Shown: positions 52,098-62,114 of the stretch, one piece after another
Layout of the letters: each line of letters opens with the position of its first letter
Numbering within the stretch: position 1 is the stretch's first letter
Assembly (NCBI GenBank): GCA_958413765.1
Contig: CATYVH010000008.1
Coordinates: 1 to 64,000 of the forward strand
Source of the DNA: an uncultured Collinsella sp.
Lineage (GTDB): Bacteria; Actinomycetota; Coriobacteriia; Coriobacteriales; Coriobacteriaceae
Length of the DNA stretch: 64,000 nucleotides
Direction of reading: 5' to 3'
Position numbers and translations under genes: made by a program
Notes under the pieces: generated by a model
What the model was told of the DNA's origin: nothing
Seen by the model: only the letters and a program-made list of their open reading frames with translations
The model's database searches: none

Positions 52098-53813
52098 CTA
52101 CGAGTGGACAACCACGCACAGGCCGACTTTGATGCAGTCGTGAAGTGCCTTTGCATCGGCCAGACGCAGGTTGATACAACCGTGGCTACCGCACCACTTG
52201 TACGATTCGGCGTTATCGAAACTCGAATCGTTTTGCCAGGTGGCGTCGTGGAATCCGACCATATTGCCCTCGAACGGCATCCAGTAGCTTACCGGGCTCT
52301 CGTATTTGGGCTTGCCGGTCTCGGGGTCCTTGGCACCGATGAGTTTGCTGGCGCCATCGTTGCTGTTGATCTGCCATACGCCCTCGGGGGTGGCGTCTTC
52401 GCCCGGTTTGCCAGAAATAAAGTTGGCCTCCCACACGATGTTGCCGCTCTCGTCGTAGTAGCGCGCATGCTGCTCGGACAGGTCGACGTCGATATAGGCC
52501 TTCCAGTCGGGCTCGCCCTTGGCGGTAAATGTGTCGGCCTTCTGGGAGTACTTGATCTCGATTTCGCCGGTCTGCTTGTTGTTGATGGCGTCCTCGACCT
52601 GCTTGGCGAGCGAGCTGCTGTCGATGGACCAACCAAAGTCGCCGCCTTCGACGGCGCACTGCTTGCCATCGGCGCGCGTCCACCAGCGAGTGGAGCCCAC
52701 GGTATTAAAGCCGTTGGCGAGCTCGGCTGCCCAGCTGCTGATCTGCGACGTATCGAGCGTGGGGTTGGCCGGATCGGCAAAGCTGATCCACTGCAACACG
52801 GAGCTGCCATCAACCTTGCCGGCATCCTCGCCGTTGAGCTTGAGGGTCACGTTGACGCCCAAGAAGTTGTTGGCGGCATCGCATGCAGACTGAATCTGAT
52901 CATCGGTCAGCGTTCCATTGAGCGGCTCATAGGCATCGTTGCCGAGCTTGGAAAGATCTACGGTCTCGGCCAGCGAGGCAAGCTCGAGCTCGGCATACTT
53001 AATGACATGCTCGCGGTTGAGTTTTTCGTTGGAGCGCGCCTTCTCGACGGTAAACTTGCCGGCCTGCTCGTCATAGGAGCTATTGGCCTCGAACGCGCCC
53101 GAACGCCCCTCGTTAAACTCGTCGATGGCGGCGCCCAGATCCTTCTCAAACTGCTTTTGGTCAAAGGTGTCGGAGAGCATGGACAGGTCGACGTCTTGAT
53201 CAAGATCGACTTCGTTGGAGCTAGCGGTTGTTTTGGTCTTGCCGCTTAAGGATTCTACAAGGCGAACCGGCCATACAAAGGCTTCGTTGCGGCTGATAAT
53301 CTCTTTTGCGGCAGCTTCGCCGTCGACAATGGGCTCATCGGACTCGGGCTGATAGGTCCAGCTAAAGTCATCGCCTGTCACGGTGAGCTTATAGTGCTTC
53401 CACGCCGAGTTGACCTTGGTGGCGGCAGACGATGCGTTTGAGAACGAGACGTCGACGCCGGCGATGGTGGTGTTGGGGTAGGCTACCTGCGAAAACGCTA
53501 CGACGCCTACGATATAGACAATGACGATAAGACCCAGAACGACAAAGAGCGTCGTCTTTTTGCCCGACTTATTGTTCTCGGCGGGTTTGCGTGCGGGGCC
53601 GCGATCGCCTCGAGCGTGCGTGGGGGGCTGCTTGGGCGCATTGCCATTTGTCTGGCGCTGCTGATGCTGCTTGTTCGGACGTTGGGAAACGTTTGCCGCA
53701 CCACGCTCCTGACCGTGGCTCGGCGCGATAGGACGCGGCGATTGAACGCCGCCGGTGTGCCTGCTCGGCTGCTGCGGATCGGGAATCAGTTGAGTTCGAT
53801 CGTTTTGCGACAT
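52098..53813 (-). CDS. L,D-transpeptidase (YkuD) with YoaR-like domain
   Basis: The 571-residue protein has a Gln/Pro/Arg-rich cytoplasmic tail (about 1-83), one membrane helix (about 85-108), a PG_binding_4/YoaR-like region (NTTIAGVDVSFSN onward) and a C-terminal YkuD catalytic domain with SHGCINLRLADA (catalytic Cys) preceded by the HDATW histidine. It should make 3-3 peptidoglycan cross-links or anchor proteins. Start 53813 has GAAGGA 10 bp upstream; ATG 53822 is too close to that site. The tail recalls that of MltG. Confidence 0.93.
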   Translation of the reverse strand: MSQNDRTQLIPDPQQPSRHTGGVQSPRPIAPSHGQERGAANVSQRPNKQHQQRQTNGNAPKQPPTHARGDRGPARKPAENNKSGKKTTLFVVLGLIVIVYIVGVVAFSQVAYPNTTIAGVDVSFSNASSAATKVNSAWKHYKLTVTGDDFSWTYQPESDEPIVDGEAAAKEIISRNEAFVWPVRLVESLSGKTKTTASSNEVDLDQDVDLSMLSDTFDQKQFEKDLGAAIDEFNEGRSGAFEANSSYDEQAGKFTVEKARSNEKLNREHVIKYAELELASLAETVDLSKLGNDAYEPLNGTLTDDQIQSACDAANNFLGVNVTLKLNGEDAGKVDGSSVLQWISFADPANPTLDTSQISSWAAELANGFNTVGSTRWWTRADGKQCAVEGGDFGWSIDSSSLAKQVEDAINNKQTGEIEIKYSQKADTFTAKGEPDWKAYIDVDLSEQHARYYDESGNIVWEANFISGKPGEDATPEGVWQINSNDGASKLIGAKDPETGKPKYESPVSYWMPFEGNMVGFHDATWQNDSSFDNAESYKWCGSHGCINLRLADAKALHDCIKVGLCVVVHS

Positions 53814-53922
53814 CGTATGCATATCCTTCGAATTTCGCCTTGCGGCTCATCGTGTTTTTACTGGGCTTGCATTATAGCGATTACCTAGTTGTTTGTGGTA
53901 TGGAAACGGTGGCATTCAAAAG

Positions 53923-53944
53923 AGGTGGGACATTTGTCCCACCT
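53923..53944 (-). terminator. terminator after sdaA
   Basis: AGGTGGGACA and TGTCCCACCT form a 10-bp stem; on the - strand CTCTTTTG follows, 19 bp past the sdaA stop. Confidence 0.75.
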
Positions 53945-53962
53945 TCGAGTCTTTCTTTGTCG

Positions 53963-55570
53963 CTATCCGCACACACCGCATTTTGCACAGGCCGAAAGTG
54001 CGGCCGGAGCCTGCGCGATGCCACCCTTTGCCGTCTCGCGCAGCGTGGCCGGCAACGCGTGGCCCACCGAGAGCACGACGTGCGCCATCTGGTCAAACGG
54101 CACCAGGCTCTTGATACCGGCAAGTGCAAGCTGCGCCGAGCTAAAGGCGGCTGCCACGCCGATGGCGTTGCGGTTTTGGCAGGGTACCTCCACGAGGCCA
54201 CCGACGGGGTCACAAACGAGGCCCAGCAAGTTACTCAGCGCGATGGAACTGGCGTCGAGCGCCTGCCCGGGCGTGCCGCCGAGCATCTGCACCAGCGCGG
54301 CGGCGGCCATGGCGGCCGCACTTCCGACCTCGGCCTGACAGCCGCCCTCGGCGCCGGCAACGCAGGCGCTCGTGGTGAGGTTGAGGCCGATGGCGGCGGC
54401 GCAATAAAGGGCATCCATGACCTGCTCGTCGTCCAGCTGCAAATGGTCTGCGAGCGCCAGCACGCAGCCGGGCACGACACCCGCGGAGCCTGCCGTGGGA
54501 GCGGCGACGATCACGCCCATCGTGGCGGAGCGCTCGAGCACGGCCATCGCGCGGGCCACGGCGTCGGTTTGAACGGTGCCCATCAGGCTCGTGCTCAAAT
54601 CGTTGCGGCCGGTGGCATCGACGAGTTTAGCCTCGCCGCCGATAAGCCCGCCGAGCGATCGTTGCGGATTGACGATGGGGGTCGTGGTCTCCTCGCGCAT
54701 GACGTCGAGCACGCGGCGCATGGCGGCGACGGCGTGGGCCTCGCCGGTCAGACGCGCCTCGCGCACGGCCATAACGGCGCCGATATTCAGGCCGAGCTCG
54801 GCGCACGCATCGAGCAGCTGCTCGCCGTCGTCGAAGATCTCCTTTGCCGAGACACCGGGGGAGAGCGACGAGGCAGAACCGGGGAGCTCGATAAAGGTCG
54901 CGTAATCGACATTGTCGAGTTTGCGGAGCATGGGGACGACGGTGTCGTCGGGCGCGCCGTCGGTCTCGAAGACGGAGTAGGCCTGGCCGCCCACTTCGGT
55001 GCGGTAGGTGCGGCAGAAGGCGATGTTCACATGGGCGTAGGCGAGCAGGTTGGTGAGCGCTGCGAGCACGCCGGGGACGTCCTGGTGCGCCACGAAGAGC
55101 GTGGAATACATACCCGAGATGTCGACGCCGACGCCGTTAATGCGGCTGATGCGCATCTTGCCGCCGCCCAGGCTCTCACCGCGGACCTGGGCCGTGGCGC
55201 CCGTGTCGTCGACCATGTCGATGTCGACGGTGTTGGGGTGGATGGAGGCGTCGTCGCCCTTGATGTCAAAGTGATATTCGAGGCCCTGCTCACGTGCGAG
55301 GTCAAAGGCCTGCTTGATGTTTTCGTCATCGGTGTCGAGGCCCAGGATGCCCGCGACGAGCGCACGGTCGGTGCCGTGGCCGCGGTAGGTGTGGGCGAAG
55401 GAGTTCCACAGGCCAAAGGTGACTTTGGTGATGCGGCCTTCCAGCAGGCTGGCGGCAACTTGGGCGCACCGCAGGGCGCCGGCGGTGTGCGATGAGCTGG
55501 GGCCGACCATGACGGGCCCCAAGATCTCGAATGCCGAGGTCGTAGCTAGTGTTTGCGGCTTGCCTGCCAT
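53963..55570 (-). CDS. sdaA: L-serine ammonia-lyase, fused beta-alpha, iron-sulfur type
   Basis: The 535-residue enzyme deaminates serine to pyruvate and ammonia. The beta part (about 1-220) has SAFEILGPVMVGPSSSHTAGA and an ACT-like region; the alpha part has AAPTAGSAGVVPG, SACVAGAEGGCQAEVG and VCDPVGGLVEVPCQNRNA with the Fe-S cysteines. Many Gram-positives split these into two genes; here they are one chain. ACAGGAG lies 6 bp before the ATG. Structured element B starts only 24 bp upstream of the start codon, inside the probable leader. Confidence 0.95.
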   Translation of the reverse strand: MAGKPQTLATTSAFEILGPVMVGPSSSHTAGALRCAQVAASLLEGRITKVTFGLWNSFAHTYRGHGTDRALVAGILGLDTDDENIKQAFDLAREQGLEYHFDIKGDDASIHPNTVDIDMVDDTGATAQVRGESLGGGKMRISRINGVGVDISGMYSTLFVAHQDVPGVLAALTNLLAYAHVNIAFCRTYRTEVGGQAYSVFETDGAPDDTVVPMLRKLDNVDYATFIELPGSASSLSPGVSAKEIFDDGEQLLDACAELGLNIGAVMAVREARLTGEAHAVAAMRRVLDVMREETTTPIVNPQRSLGGLIGGEAKLVDATGRNDLSTSLMGTVQTDAVARAMAVLERSATMGVIVAAPTAGSAGVVPGCVLALADHLQLDDEQVMDALYCAAAIGLNLTTSACVAGAEGGCQAEVGSAAAMAAAALVQMLGGTPGQALDASSIALSNLLGLVCDPVGGLVEVPCQNRNAIGVAAAFSSAQLALAGIKSLVPFDQMAHVVLSVGHALPATLRETAKGGIAQAPAALSACAKCGVCG

Positions 55571-55593
55571 ATGCGCTCCTGTTCTATCCCGTC

Positions 55594-55714
55594 GTTCCGA
55601 GGGCTTTGGTATTTGGTCGCCTGCTCTACAGTCCTGGCTCGCACGGAGGCCACATTAAGTGGCCTCCGGCTCGTGCGGAACTCGCGATCGACCAAATACC
55701 AAAGCCCTCGGAAC
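55594..55714 (-). other. structured intergenic element, copy B (leader of sdaA)
   Basis: Perfect 26-bp arms (55594-55619 / 55689-55714) enclose 69 bases. In the sdaA sense direction the interior carries TCGCGAGTTCCGC, a GGAGGCCAC-TTAAT-GTGGCCTCC hairpin, and CAGGACTGTAGAGCAG, as in copy A at 17311-17437 and in the same orientation relative to the downstream gene. The arms share nothing with those of A. The rest of the 310-bp sdaA-metK spacer holds the terminator at 55811-55843 and nothing else I recognise. Confidence 0.8.
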
Positions 55715-55810
55715 TTAGGATACATGGTAGGGGCACGCTTGCTGCAAAATTCATCAGCTGGGAACCTATTCTGCGTCCCAGGTCGGCTCATCTTCACCAC
55801 CGGTTAATAA

Positions 55811-55843
55811 AAAAGAGGTACCGGTTGGTCCGGTACCTCTTTT
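55811..55843. terminator. bidirectional terminator after metK
   Basis: A perfect 14-bp stem (AAAAGAGGTACCGG / CCGGTACCTCTTTT) with a 5-base loop, T-rich on either strand, 38 bp past the metK stop. Confidence 0.93.
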
Positions 55844-55880
55844 GGTGCGTTTCGATTTGGCTGTAGCTTTTGCCGCTAGC

Positions 55881-57161
<1,281 letters not shown>

Positions 57162-57183
57162 GATTGTCCTTTCAAAAACGTGT

Positions 57184-57210
57184 CCCGGCGACCGTTACCA
57201 TTCCGCCGGG
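57184..57210 (-). promoter_or_regulatory. metK leader hairpin
   Basis: CCCGGCG/CGCCGGG pair around a 13-base loop 23 bp before the metK start; on the - strand ACACGTTTTTG follows, a weak attenuator shape. No known SAM riboswitch class was recognised. Confidence 0.4.
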
Positions 57211-57280
57211 CTCTGTATGCAAGGGCACATGATATCGCGTTAATCGAATATTCACACCCTTTCCGCACCTACTCATTGGT

Positions 57281-57353
57281 ACTCATTGGGGACAGACTTA
57301 AATGAGTAGCCGGGTGCTTATTGGCTGGTCATTTAAGTCTGTCCCCAATGAGT
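57281..57353. repeat. 25-bp perfect inverted repeat between metK and gltX
   Basis: Arms 57281-57305 and 57329-57353 are perfect reverse complements containing GGGGACAGACTTA; the 23-base loop starts GTAG and has AGCC/GGCT. The GTAG-plus-hairpin shape recalls REPIN elements moved by RAYT transposases, but no such gene is nearby. A 9-bp direct repeat (ACTCATTGG) sits at its left edge. Confidence 0.85.
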
Positions 57354-57437
57354 GGGTCGGTGCCCTTTGTGCGGAGGTTGCGTTGATGCTTTATACTGGT
57401 GCGGTTAGACATCCATCCTGCAATCGAGGAGATTTCC

Positions 57438-58913
57438 ATGGCATCAGACGTTCGCGTCCGCTTTGCACCCTCACCGACGGGCAAGCTGCACATCGGCGGC
57501 GCCCGCACCGCTATCTATAACTGGGCTTTCGCCCGTGCAAACGGCGGCACGTTCATCCTGCGCATCGACGACACCGACCCCACCCGCTCTACCGACGAGA
57601 ACACGCAGATTATCCTGCGCGCCATGCGTTGGCTGGGCCTGGACTGGGACGAGGGTCCCGAGGTTGGCGGCGACTTTGGCCCCTACGCCCAGACCGAGCG
57701 CCTGGACCTGTACAAGCAGGCCGCCCAGAAGCTCTGGGACGAGGGCAAGGCCTATCCCTGCTTCTGCACCAAGGAGCAGCTCGACGCCGACCGTAAGGCC
57801 GCGCAGGAGCGCAAGGACCCCTTCCAGGGCTATCAGCGCCGTTGCCGCGATCTTGATCCTGAGGAGGCCCGCCGCCGCATCGAGGCCGGCGAGTCTTACG
57901 TCCTGCGCATCAAGGTGCCCGAGGACCGCGGCGACGTCGTTATCCACGACGCCGTCCACGGCGAGGTGACCTTCGACGCCAAGGAGCTCGACGACTTCGT
58001 CATCTTCCGCTCCGATGGCACGCCCACGTACAACTTCGCGACCGTCGTCGACGACGCCATGATGAAGATCACCCATGTCATCCGCGGCGACGACCACCTG
58101 TCCAACACCCCGCGCCAGGTCATGGTCTACGAGGCCCTCGGCGCGCCCGTGCCCACGTTCGCCCACATCTCCATGATCCTGGGCGCCGACGGCAAGAAGC
58201 TCTCCAAGCGCCACGGCGCCACCTCGGTGGAGGAGTACCGCGACGCCGGCTACCTGCCCGACGCCTTCGTCAACTATCTGGCGCTGCTCGGCTGGTCGCT
58301 CGACGGCGAGACCACAATCATCCCGCGCGATGTCCTGGCCAGCAAGTTCTCGCTCGACCGCATCTCCAAGAACCCGGCGACCTTCGACCCCAAGAAGCTT
58401 GATTGGGTTAATGCCGAGTACATCAACGGCATGTCCGATGCTCAGTTTGCCGATGAGATCATGGTTCCCGAGCTGCACGAGGCGGGTCTCATCGAGGGTA
58501 ATGTTGAGTACGGCGAGGACTGGATTGACGCGCTTGCCGCCATCGTCAAGCCGCGCACCAAGATGCCGGCCGATGCCGTGAACGTCGCCGCTCCCATCTT
58601 TGCTACGGCCGAGACGCTCGAGTACGACGAGAAGTCTGTTAACAAGGGCCTGGCCAAGGAAGGCATGGGCGCCATTCTGGATGCCGCCAAGGCCGCGCTC
58701 GAGGGCGTGGACGAGTGGACTGCCGAGGCCATCGACGCCGCGCTTGAACCGCTGCCCGAGCAGATGGACCTTAAGAAGCGCGTGGTGTTCCAGGCCGTGC
58801 GCGTTGCCGTCTGCGGCAACATGGTGAGCCCTCCGCTGGGCGAGACCATGGCGCTCGTCGGCCGCGACGACTGCCTGGCGCGCATCGACCGCGCCCGCAC
58901 GATGGCGCTGTAG
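57438..58913 (+). CDS. gltX: glutamate--tRNA ligase
   Basis: The 491-residue class I synthetase charges tRNA-Glu. The HIGH motif is APSPTGKLHIGGARTA and the KMSKS motif is DGKKLSKRHG. Length and order match GluRS. ATG 57438 has GAGGAGAT upstream; an in-frame start at 57399 is not needed. Two tRNA-Glu genes that it would charge lie at 23.5 kb. Glutamyl-tRNA is also the C5 precursor for tetrapyrroles. Confidence 0.97.
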   Translation: MASDVRVRFAPSPTGKLHIGGARTAIYNWAFARANGGTFILRIDDTDPTRSTDENTQIILRAMRWLGLDWDEGPEVGGDFGPYAQTERLDLYKQAAQKLWDEGKAYPCFCTKEQLDADRKAAQERKDPFQGYQRRCRDLDPEEARRRIEAGESYVLRIKVPEDRGDVVIHDAVHGEVTFDAKELDDFVIFRSDGTPTYNFATVVDDAMMKITHVIRGDDHLSNTPRQVMVYEALGAPVPTFAHISMILGADGKKLSKRHGATSVEEYRDAGYLPDAFVNYLALLGWSLDGETTIIPRDVLASKFSLDRISKNPATFDPKKLDWVNAEYINGMSDAQFADEIMVPELHEAGLIEGNVEYGEDWIDALAAIVKPRTKMPADAVNVAAPIFATAETLEYDEKSVNKGLAKEGMGAILDAAKAALEGVDEWTAEAIDAALEPLPEQMDLKKRVVFQAVRVAVCGNMVSPPLGETMALVGRDDCLARIDRARTMAL

Positions 58914-58936
58914 CAGCTGCGTATACGCATGTATCC

Positions 58937-58969
58937 GAGCCCCGTTCCCCCCGAGCGGGGCTCTTGTTT
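58937..58969 (+). terminator. intrinsic terminator after gltX
   Basis: GAGCCCCG (58937-58944) pairs with CGGGGCTC (58956-58963), followed by TTGTTT. Confidence 0.85.
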
Positions 58970-58990
58970 CTGTACCGATGAGCGTGTTGC

Positions 58991-59092
58991 TGGGACAAAA
59001 TAATCAGTAGTGTTTGTCCCATGTTCGAGCGACGCAACAAGCTCGACACTCGTATCGGCCATGGGACAAACACTACTGATTATTTTGTCCCA
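58991..59092. repeat. 33-bp perfect inverted repeat upstream of priA
   Basis: Arms 58991-59023 and 59060-59092 are perfect reverse complements around a 36-base loop. Each arm is itself a hairpin (GGGACAAA ... TTTGTCCC), so the whole is a doublet of palindromes, as in REPINs. The loop carries GAGC/GCTC. Confidence 0.87.
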
Positions 59093-59124
59093 CCCCTTTC
59101 AGGTCCGTTCGTTAGAGGTGGTGT

Positions 59125-61551
59125 ATGGCTCAACAACTGTCGCTGTTTGGTTCGCCGGAACCGGAGGAGACTCCGGTGAAGCCCGAGCCTGCACCCGAAC
59201 CCATCGCCGCCTACGCGAGCGTGGTCCTCGATATCCCCACCCGTGCGCTGTCGGAACCGTTTGCTTACGGCATCCCCGAGTCCCTTGCCAACGGGGTCCA
59301 GGTCGGATCGACAGTCCTGGTCCACTTTGGTAACCGTGCCGCCGCGGGCTATGTCGTCGACATTGCCCCTGAGCTGGGCGACCTGCAGGGCAACAACGCC
59401 CTCGACCCCGCGCGCATTAAACCCATCGAGGCCATCCTCAGCAAACCGCTCTTTACCGCCGAGGCTGCCCGCATCGCACGCTGGATGAGCCGCGAGTATG
59501 TCGCGACGCTTTCCGAGTGCCTGCGCCTGTTTTTGCCCCCGGGCGGCAGCCCGCGTGTGGTCAAGGGCGACGACGATGCGTGGACTGTTGAACGGCCCGC
59601 CGTCAAGCCTATCCAAAATCGTTGGGTGATGCTTACGCCCGAAGGCTTTGACTATACGCCGCCCAAGACCGCGGTCCGTCAGCGCCAGCTCATCGAGGCG
59701 CTGCAGTGCGGCCCGGTTACGACTCGCGACCTTAATCTTCTCTATAACAGCATGTCGGCGACCATCAAAGCGCTCGAAAAGCGCGGCGTCGTGGTGGTGG
59801 AGGAGCGCCGCGCCTGGCGTGGCTGCAGCGAGCAGACCACGCTGTCCTCGGCAAGCGGCAAGGCGCCGGTCTCCCTTACCAACGGCCAGCAACGGGCACT
59901 CGCGCAGATTGAGCGCGCACGCCTTGACGCTCACGGCGACGTGGTCCTAGTCGATGGCGTCACTGGATCCGGCAAAACCGAGGTCTACCTCTCCGCCATC
60001 GAGCGCGTGCTCTCAGCTGGCCGTTCGGCCTGCGTGCTGGTGCCCGAGATTTCGCTGACGGCCCAGACCGTTGGCCGCTTCCGCTCGCGCTTTGGCGAGA
60101 CAGTCGCCGTGTTCCACTCGCGGCTTTCGGCCGGCGAGCGCTTGGACCAGTGGGATATGGTCGCCAGCGGTGCCGCCCGCGTGGTCGTCGGCGCCCGCTC
60201 GGCGCTCTTCTGCCCGCTTGACGACCTGGGCCTCATCATCATCGATGAGGAGCACGAGACCAGCTACAAGCAGGGGTCCAGTCCGCGTTACCACGCGCGC
60301 GAGGTGGCGGCCGAGATGGCGCGGCGCTACCGCTGCCCGCTCGTGTTGGGCTCCGCCACGCCTTCTGCCGAGGCTCTCGACCGCTGCCGCCGTGGCACGT
60401 ATAACGGTGCCACCTGGACGCGCGTCGAGATGCCCGAGCGACCGGGACACGCAGTCCTTCCTACGGTCCGCATTGCCGACCTGCGCCGCGAGTTTTCGCA
60501 CGGCAGCCGCTCCATGTTCTCAAAACCGCTGATGGAAGGCCTAAAACGCGTGGTCGAGCGCCGAGAGAAAGCCGTGCTGCTGCACAACCGCCGCGGTTTT
60601 GCGCCGTTTTTGATGTGCCGCGAGTGCGGCTGCGTTCCCACCTGCAATCACTGCTCCACTGCGCTCACGTATCATGAGCGCACGCATACGCTGCAGTGCC
60701 ACACTTGCGGTTCGTCTTGGCGCGTGCAGCCGTATCCCGCGCCCACAAGCCGTTGCCCCAAATGTGGCAGTCGCTACCTGGCAAAAATGGGGCTGGGCAC
60801 TCAGCAGATCGAGGACGCGCTGCACCAGATGCTGCCCGAGGACGTCGCCATTATTCGCATGGATGCCGATTCCACGCGCGGCAAGGATGCGCACAAAAAG
60901 TTGCTCGAGCAGTTCGATGCGGCCGATTGCGCCGTGTTGCTGGGCACCCAAATGATCGCAAAGGGTCTCGATTTTCCCGAGGTCACGCTCGTGGGCGTGG
61001 TCAATGCCGACTTCGCCCTCAAGCTGCCCGATTTTCGCGCAGGGGAGCGCGCCTACGATTTACTGGAGCAGGTCGCCGGCCGTGCCGGTCGCGGTGATCG
61101 TCCCGGTGAGGTGATCATCCAGACCTACCTGCCCGAGGATCCGGTCATTCGTGCCGTCGCTGAGCACGACCGTTCGATCTTTACCGACTACGATCTGGAC
61201 CAGCGCCGCGACGCGCTGTACCCGCCGTTTGTTCGCCTGGTCAACATCTTGGTGTGGTCGGCGAACCGAGACGACGCGCAGGACTACATTGGGCGCATTG
61301 CAAAGCTTCTTAAGCGCCGCTGGCATGCCGCCGCGCCCGATTTTTTGCGGGCGGGGAGTGCCGTGCCGCAGGTGCTAGGCCCGGCTTCGTGTGTAATCGA
61401 GAGAGCCAAGGACCGTTACCGCTTCCATCTGCTTGTGAAGTCGCCCGTGGGGTACCATGTCTCTGATGATATCGACGCCTGCCTCAAAGAGGTTGGCTCC
61501 GTGCGCGGCGTGAGCGTGAGCGTTGACGTCGACGCCTATGATTTGATGTAA
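59125..61551 (+). CDS. priA: primosomal protein N' (replication restart helicase PriA)
   Basis: The 808-residue DNA helicase restarts stalled forks. An N-terminal DNA-binding domain precedes the helicase core with Walker A DGVTGSGKTEVYL and the DEEH box (IIIDEEHETSYKQG). Two zinc sites are visible in CRECGCVPTCNHC and CHTCG ... CPKCG. The C-terminal helicase motifs GTQMIAKGLDFPEV and AGRAGRGDRPGEV are intact. AGAGGTGG precedes the ATG, 33 bp after the long inverted repeat. Confidence 0.97.
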   Translation: MAQQLSLFGSPEPEETPVKPEPAPEPIAAYASVVLDIPTRALSEPFAYGIPESLANGVQVGSTVLVHFGNRAAAGYVVDIAPELGDLQGNNALDPARIKPIEAILSKPLFTAEAARIARWMSREYVATLSECLRLFLPPGGSPRVVKGDDDAWTVERPAVKPIQNRWVMLTPEGFDYTPPKTAVRQRQLIEALQCGPVTTRDLNLLYNSMSATIKALEKRGVVVVEERRAWRGCSEQTTLSSASGKAPVSLTNGQQRALAQIERARLDAHGDVVLVDGVTGSGKTEVYLSAIERVLSAGRSACVLVPEISLTAQTVGRFRSRFGETVAVFHSRLSAGERLDQWDMVASGAARVVVGARSALFCPLDDLGLIIIDEEHETSYKQGSSPRYHAREVAAEMARRYRCPLVLGSATPSAEALDRCRRGTYNGATWTRVEMPERPGHAVLPTVRIADLRREFSHGSRSMFSKPLMEGLKRVVERREKAVLLHNRRGFAPFLMCRECGCVPTCNHCSTALTYHERTHTLQCHTCGSSWRVQPYPAPTSRCPKCGSRYLAKMGLGTQQIEDALHQMLPEDVAIIRMDADSTRGKDAHKKLLEQFDAADCAVLLGTQMIAKGLDFPEVTLVGVVNADFALKLPDFRAGERAYDLLEQVAGRAGRGDRPGEVIIQTYLPEDPVIRAVAEHDRSIFTDYDLDQRRDALYPPFVRLVNILVWSANRDDAQDYIGRIAKLLKRRWHAAAPDFLRAGSAVPQVLGPASCVIERAKDRYRFHLLVKSPVGYHVSDDIDACLKEVGSVRGVSVSVDVDAYDLM

Positions 61552-61569
61552 CAACCCGAAAGGATGGCC

Positions 61570-62106
61570 ATGGAAGCCAACGGAATCGTACTGTCGCCCG
61601 ACCCTCGTCTGCGCCAGGAGTGCGCCGTCATCGAGGAGATCACCCCGGCGATCGAGGCGCTTGCCGAGAAGATGAAGAAGATGATGTTCGAGAACGGCGG
61701 CTGCGGCCTGGCTGCTCCGCAGATCGGCGAGCTTATTCAGCTCGTCACCATCGACTGCGACTACAGCGACAAGAACGACTACGATCCGTACGTGCTCATC
61801 AATCCCGTGATTGTGGAGCAGAGCGACCATCTCGTGCCGTTTAGCGAGGGCTGCCTGTCTATCCCCGGCATTAGCTGCGAGATCGAGCGTCCCGACCATG
61901 TCGTCGTCGAGGCGTATGATCTGGACGCCAACCTGATTCGTTATGAGGCCTCGGGCGATCTGTTCTGCGTGTGCCTGCAGCACGAGATCGACCACCTGCA
62001 CGGCAACACCATGTTCGAGCGCCTTAAGCCCATGCAGAGGCTCAAGGCCGTCAAGGAGTACCAGGACGCCCTGGCCCGCGGCGCTCGACCGGGCGAGACG
62101 GAGTAG
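61570..62106 (+). CDS. def: peptide deformylase
   Basis: The 178-residue metalloenzyme removes the N-formyl group from new proteins. All three motifs are present: GCGLAAPQIG, EGCLSIPG and QHEIDHLHG. ATG 61570 has GAAAGG 6 bp upstream; the ATG at 61564 directly abuts that site. It shares its region with fmt, which adds the formyl group, an association common in bacteria. Confidence 0.96.
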   Translation: MEANGIVLSPDPRLRQECAVIEEITPAIEALAEKMKKMMFENGGCGLAAPQIGELIQLVTIDCDYSDKNDYDPYVLINPVIVEQSDHLVPFSEGCLSIPGISCEIERPDHVVVEAYDLDANLIRYEASGDLFCVCLQHEIDHLHGNTMFERLKPMQRLKAVKEYQDALARGARPGETE

Positions 62107-62114
62107 GTCCCACC

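Noticed and set aside
50730..53249. 839-codon open frame on the + strand opposite the efflux adaptor and L,D-transpeptidase genes
   Set aside because: It crosses two real genes and their terminator, has no start signal and no motif; both opposite genes are clear family members.
53881..54338. Short + strand frames containing the GGTGGGACA palindrome near 53.9 kb
   Set aside because: The palindrome is the sdaA terminator; the frames continue as antisense of sdaA.
53840..55495. 551-codon open frame on the + strand opposite sdaA
   Set aside because: Antisense shadow; the sdaA reading has the Fe-S cysteine motifs and a good ribosome-binding site.
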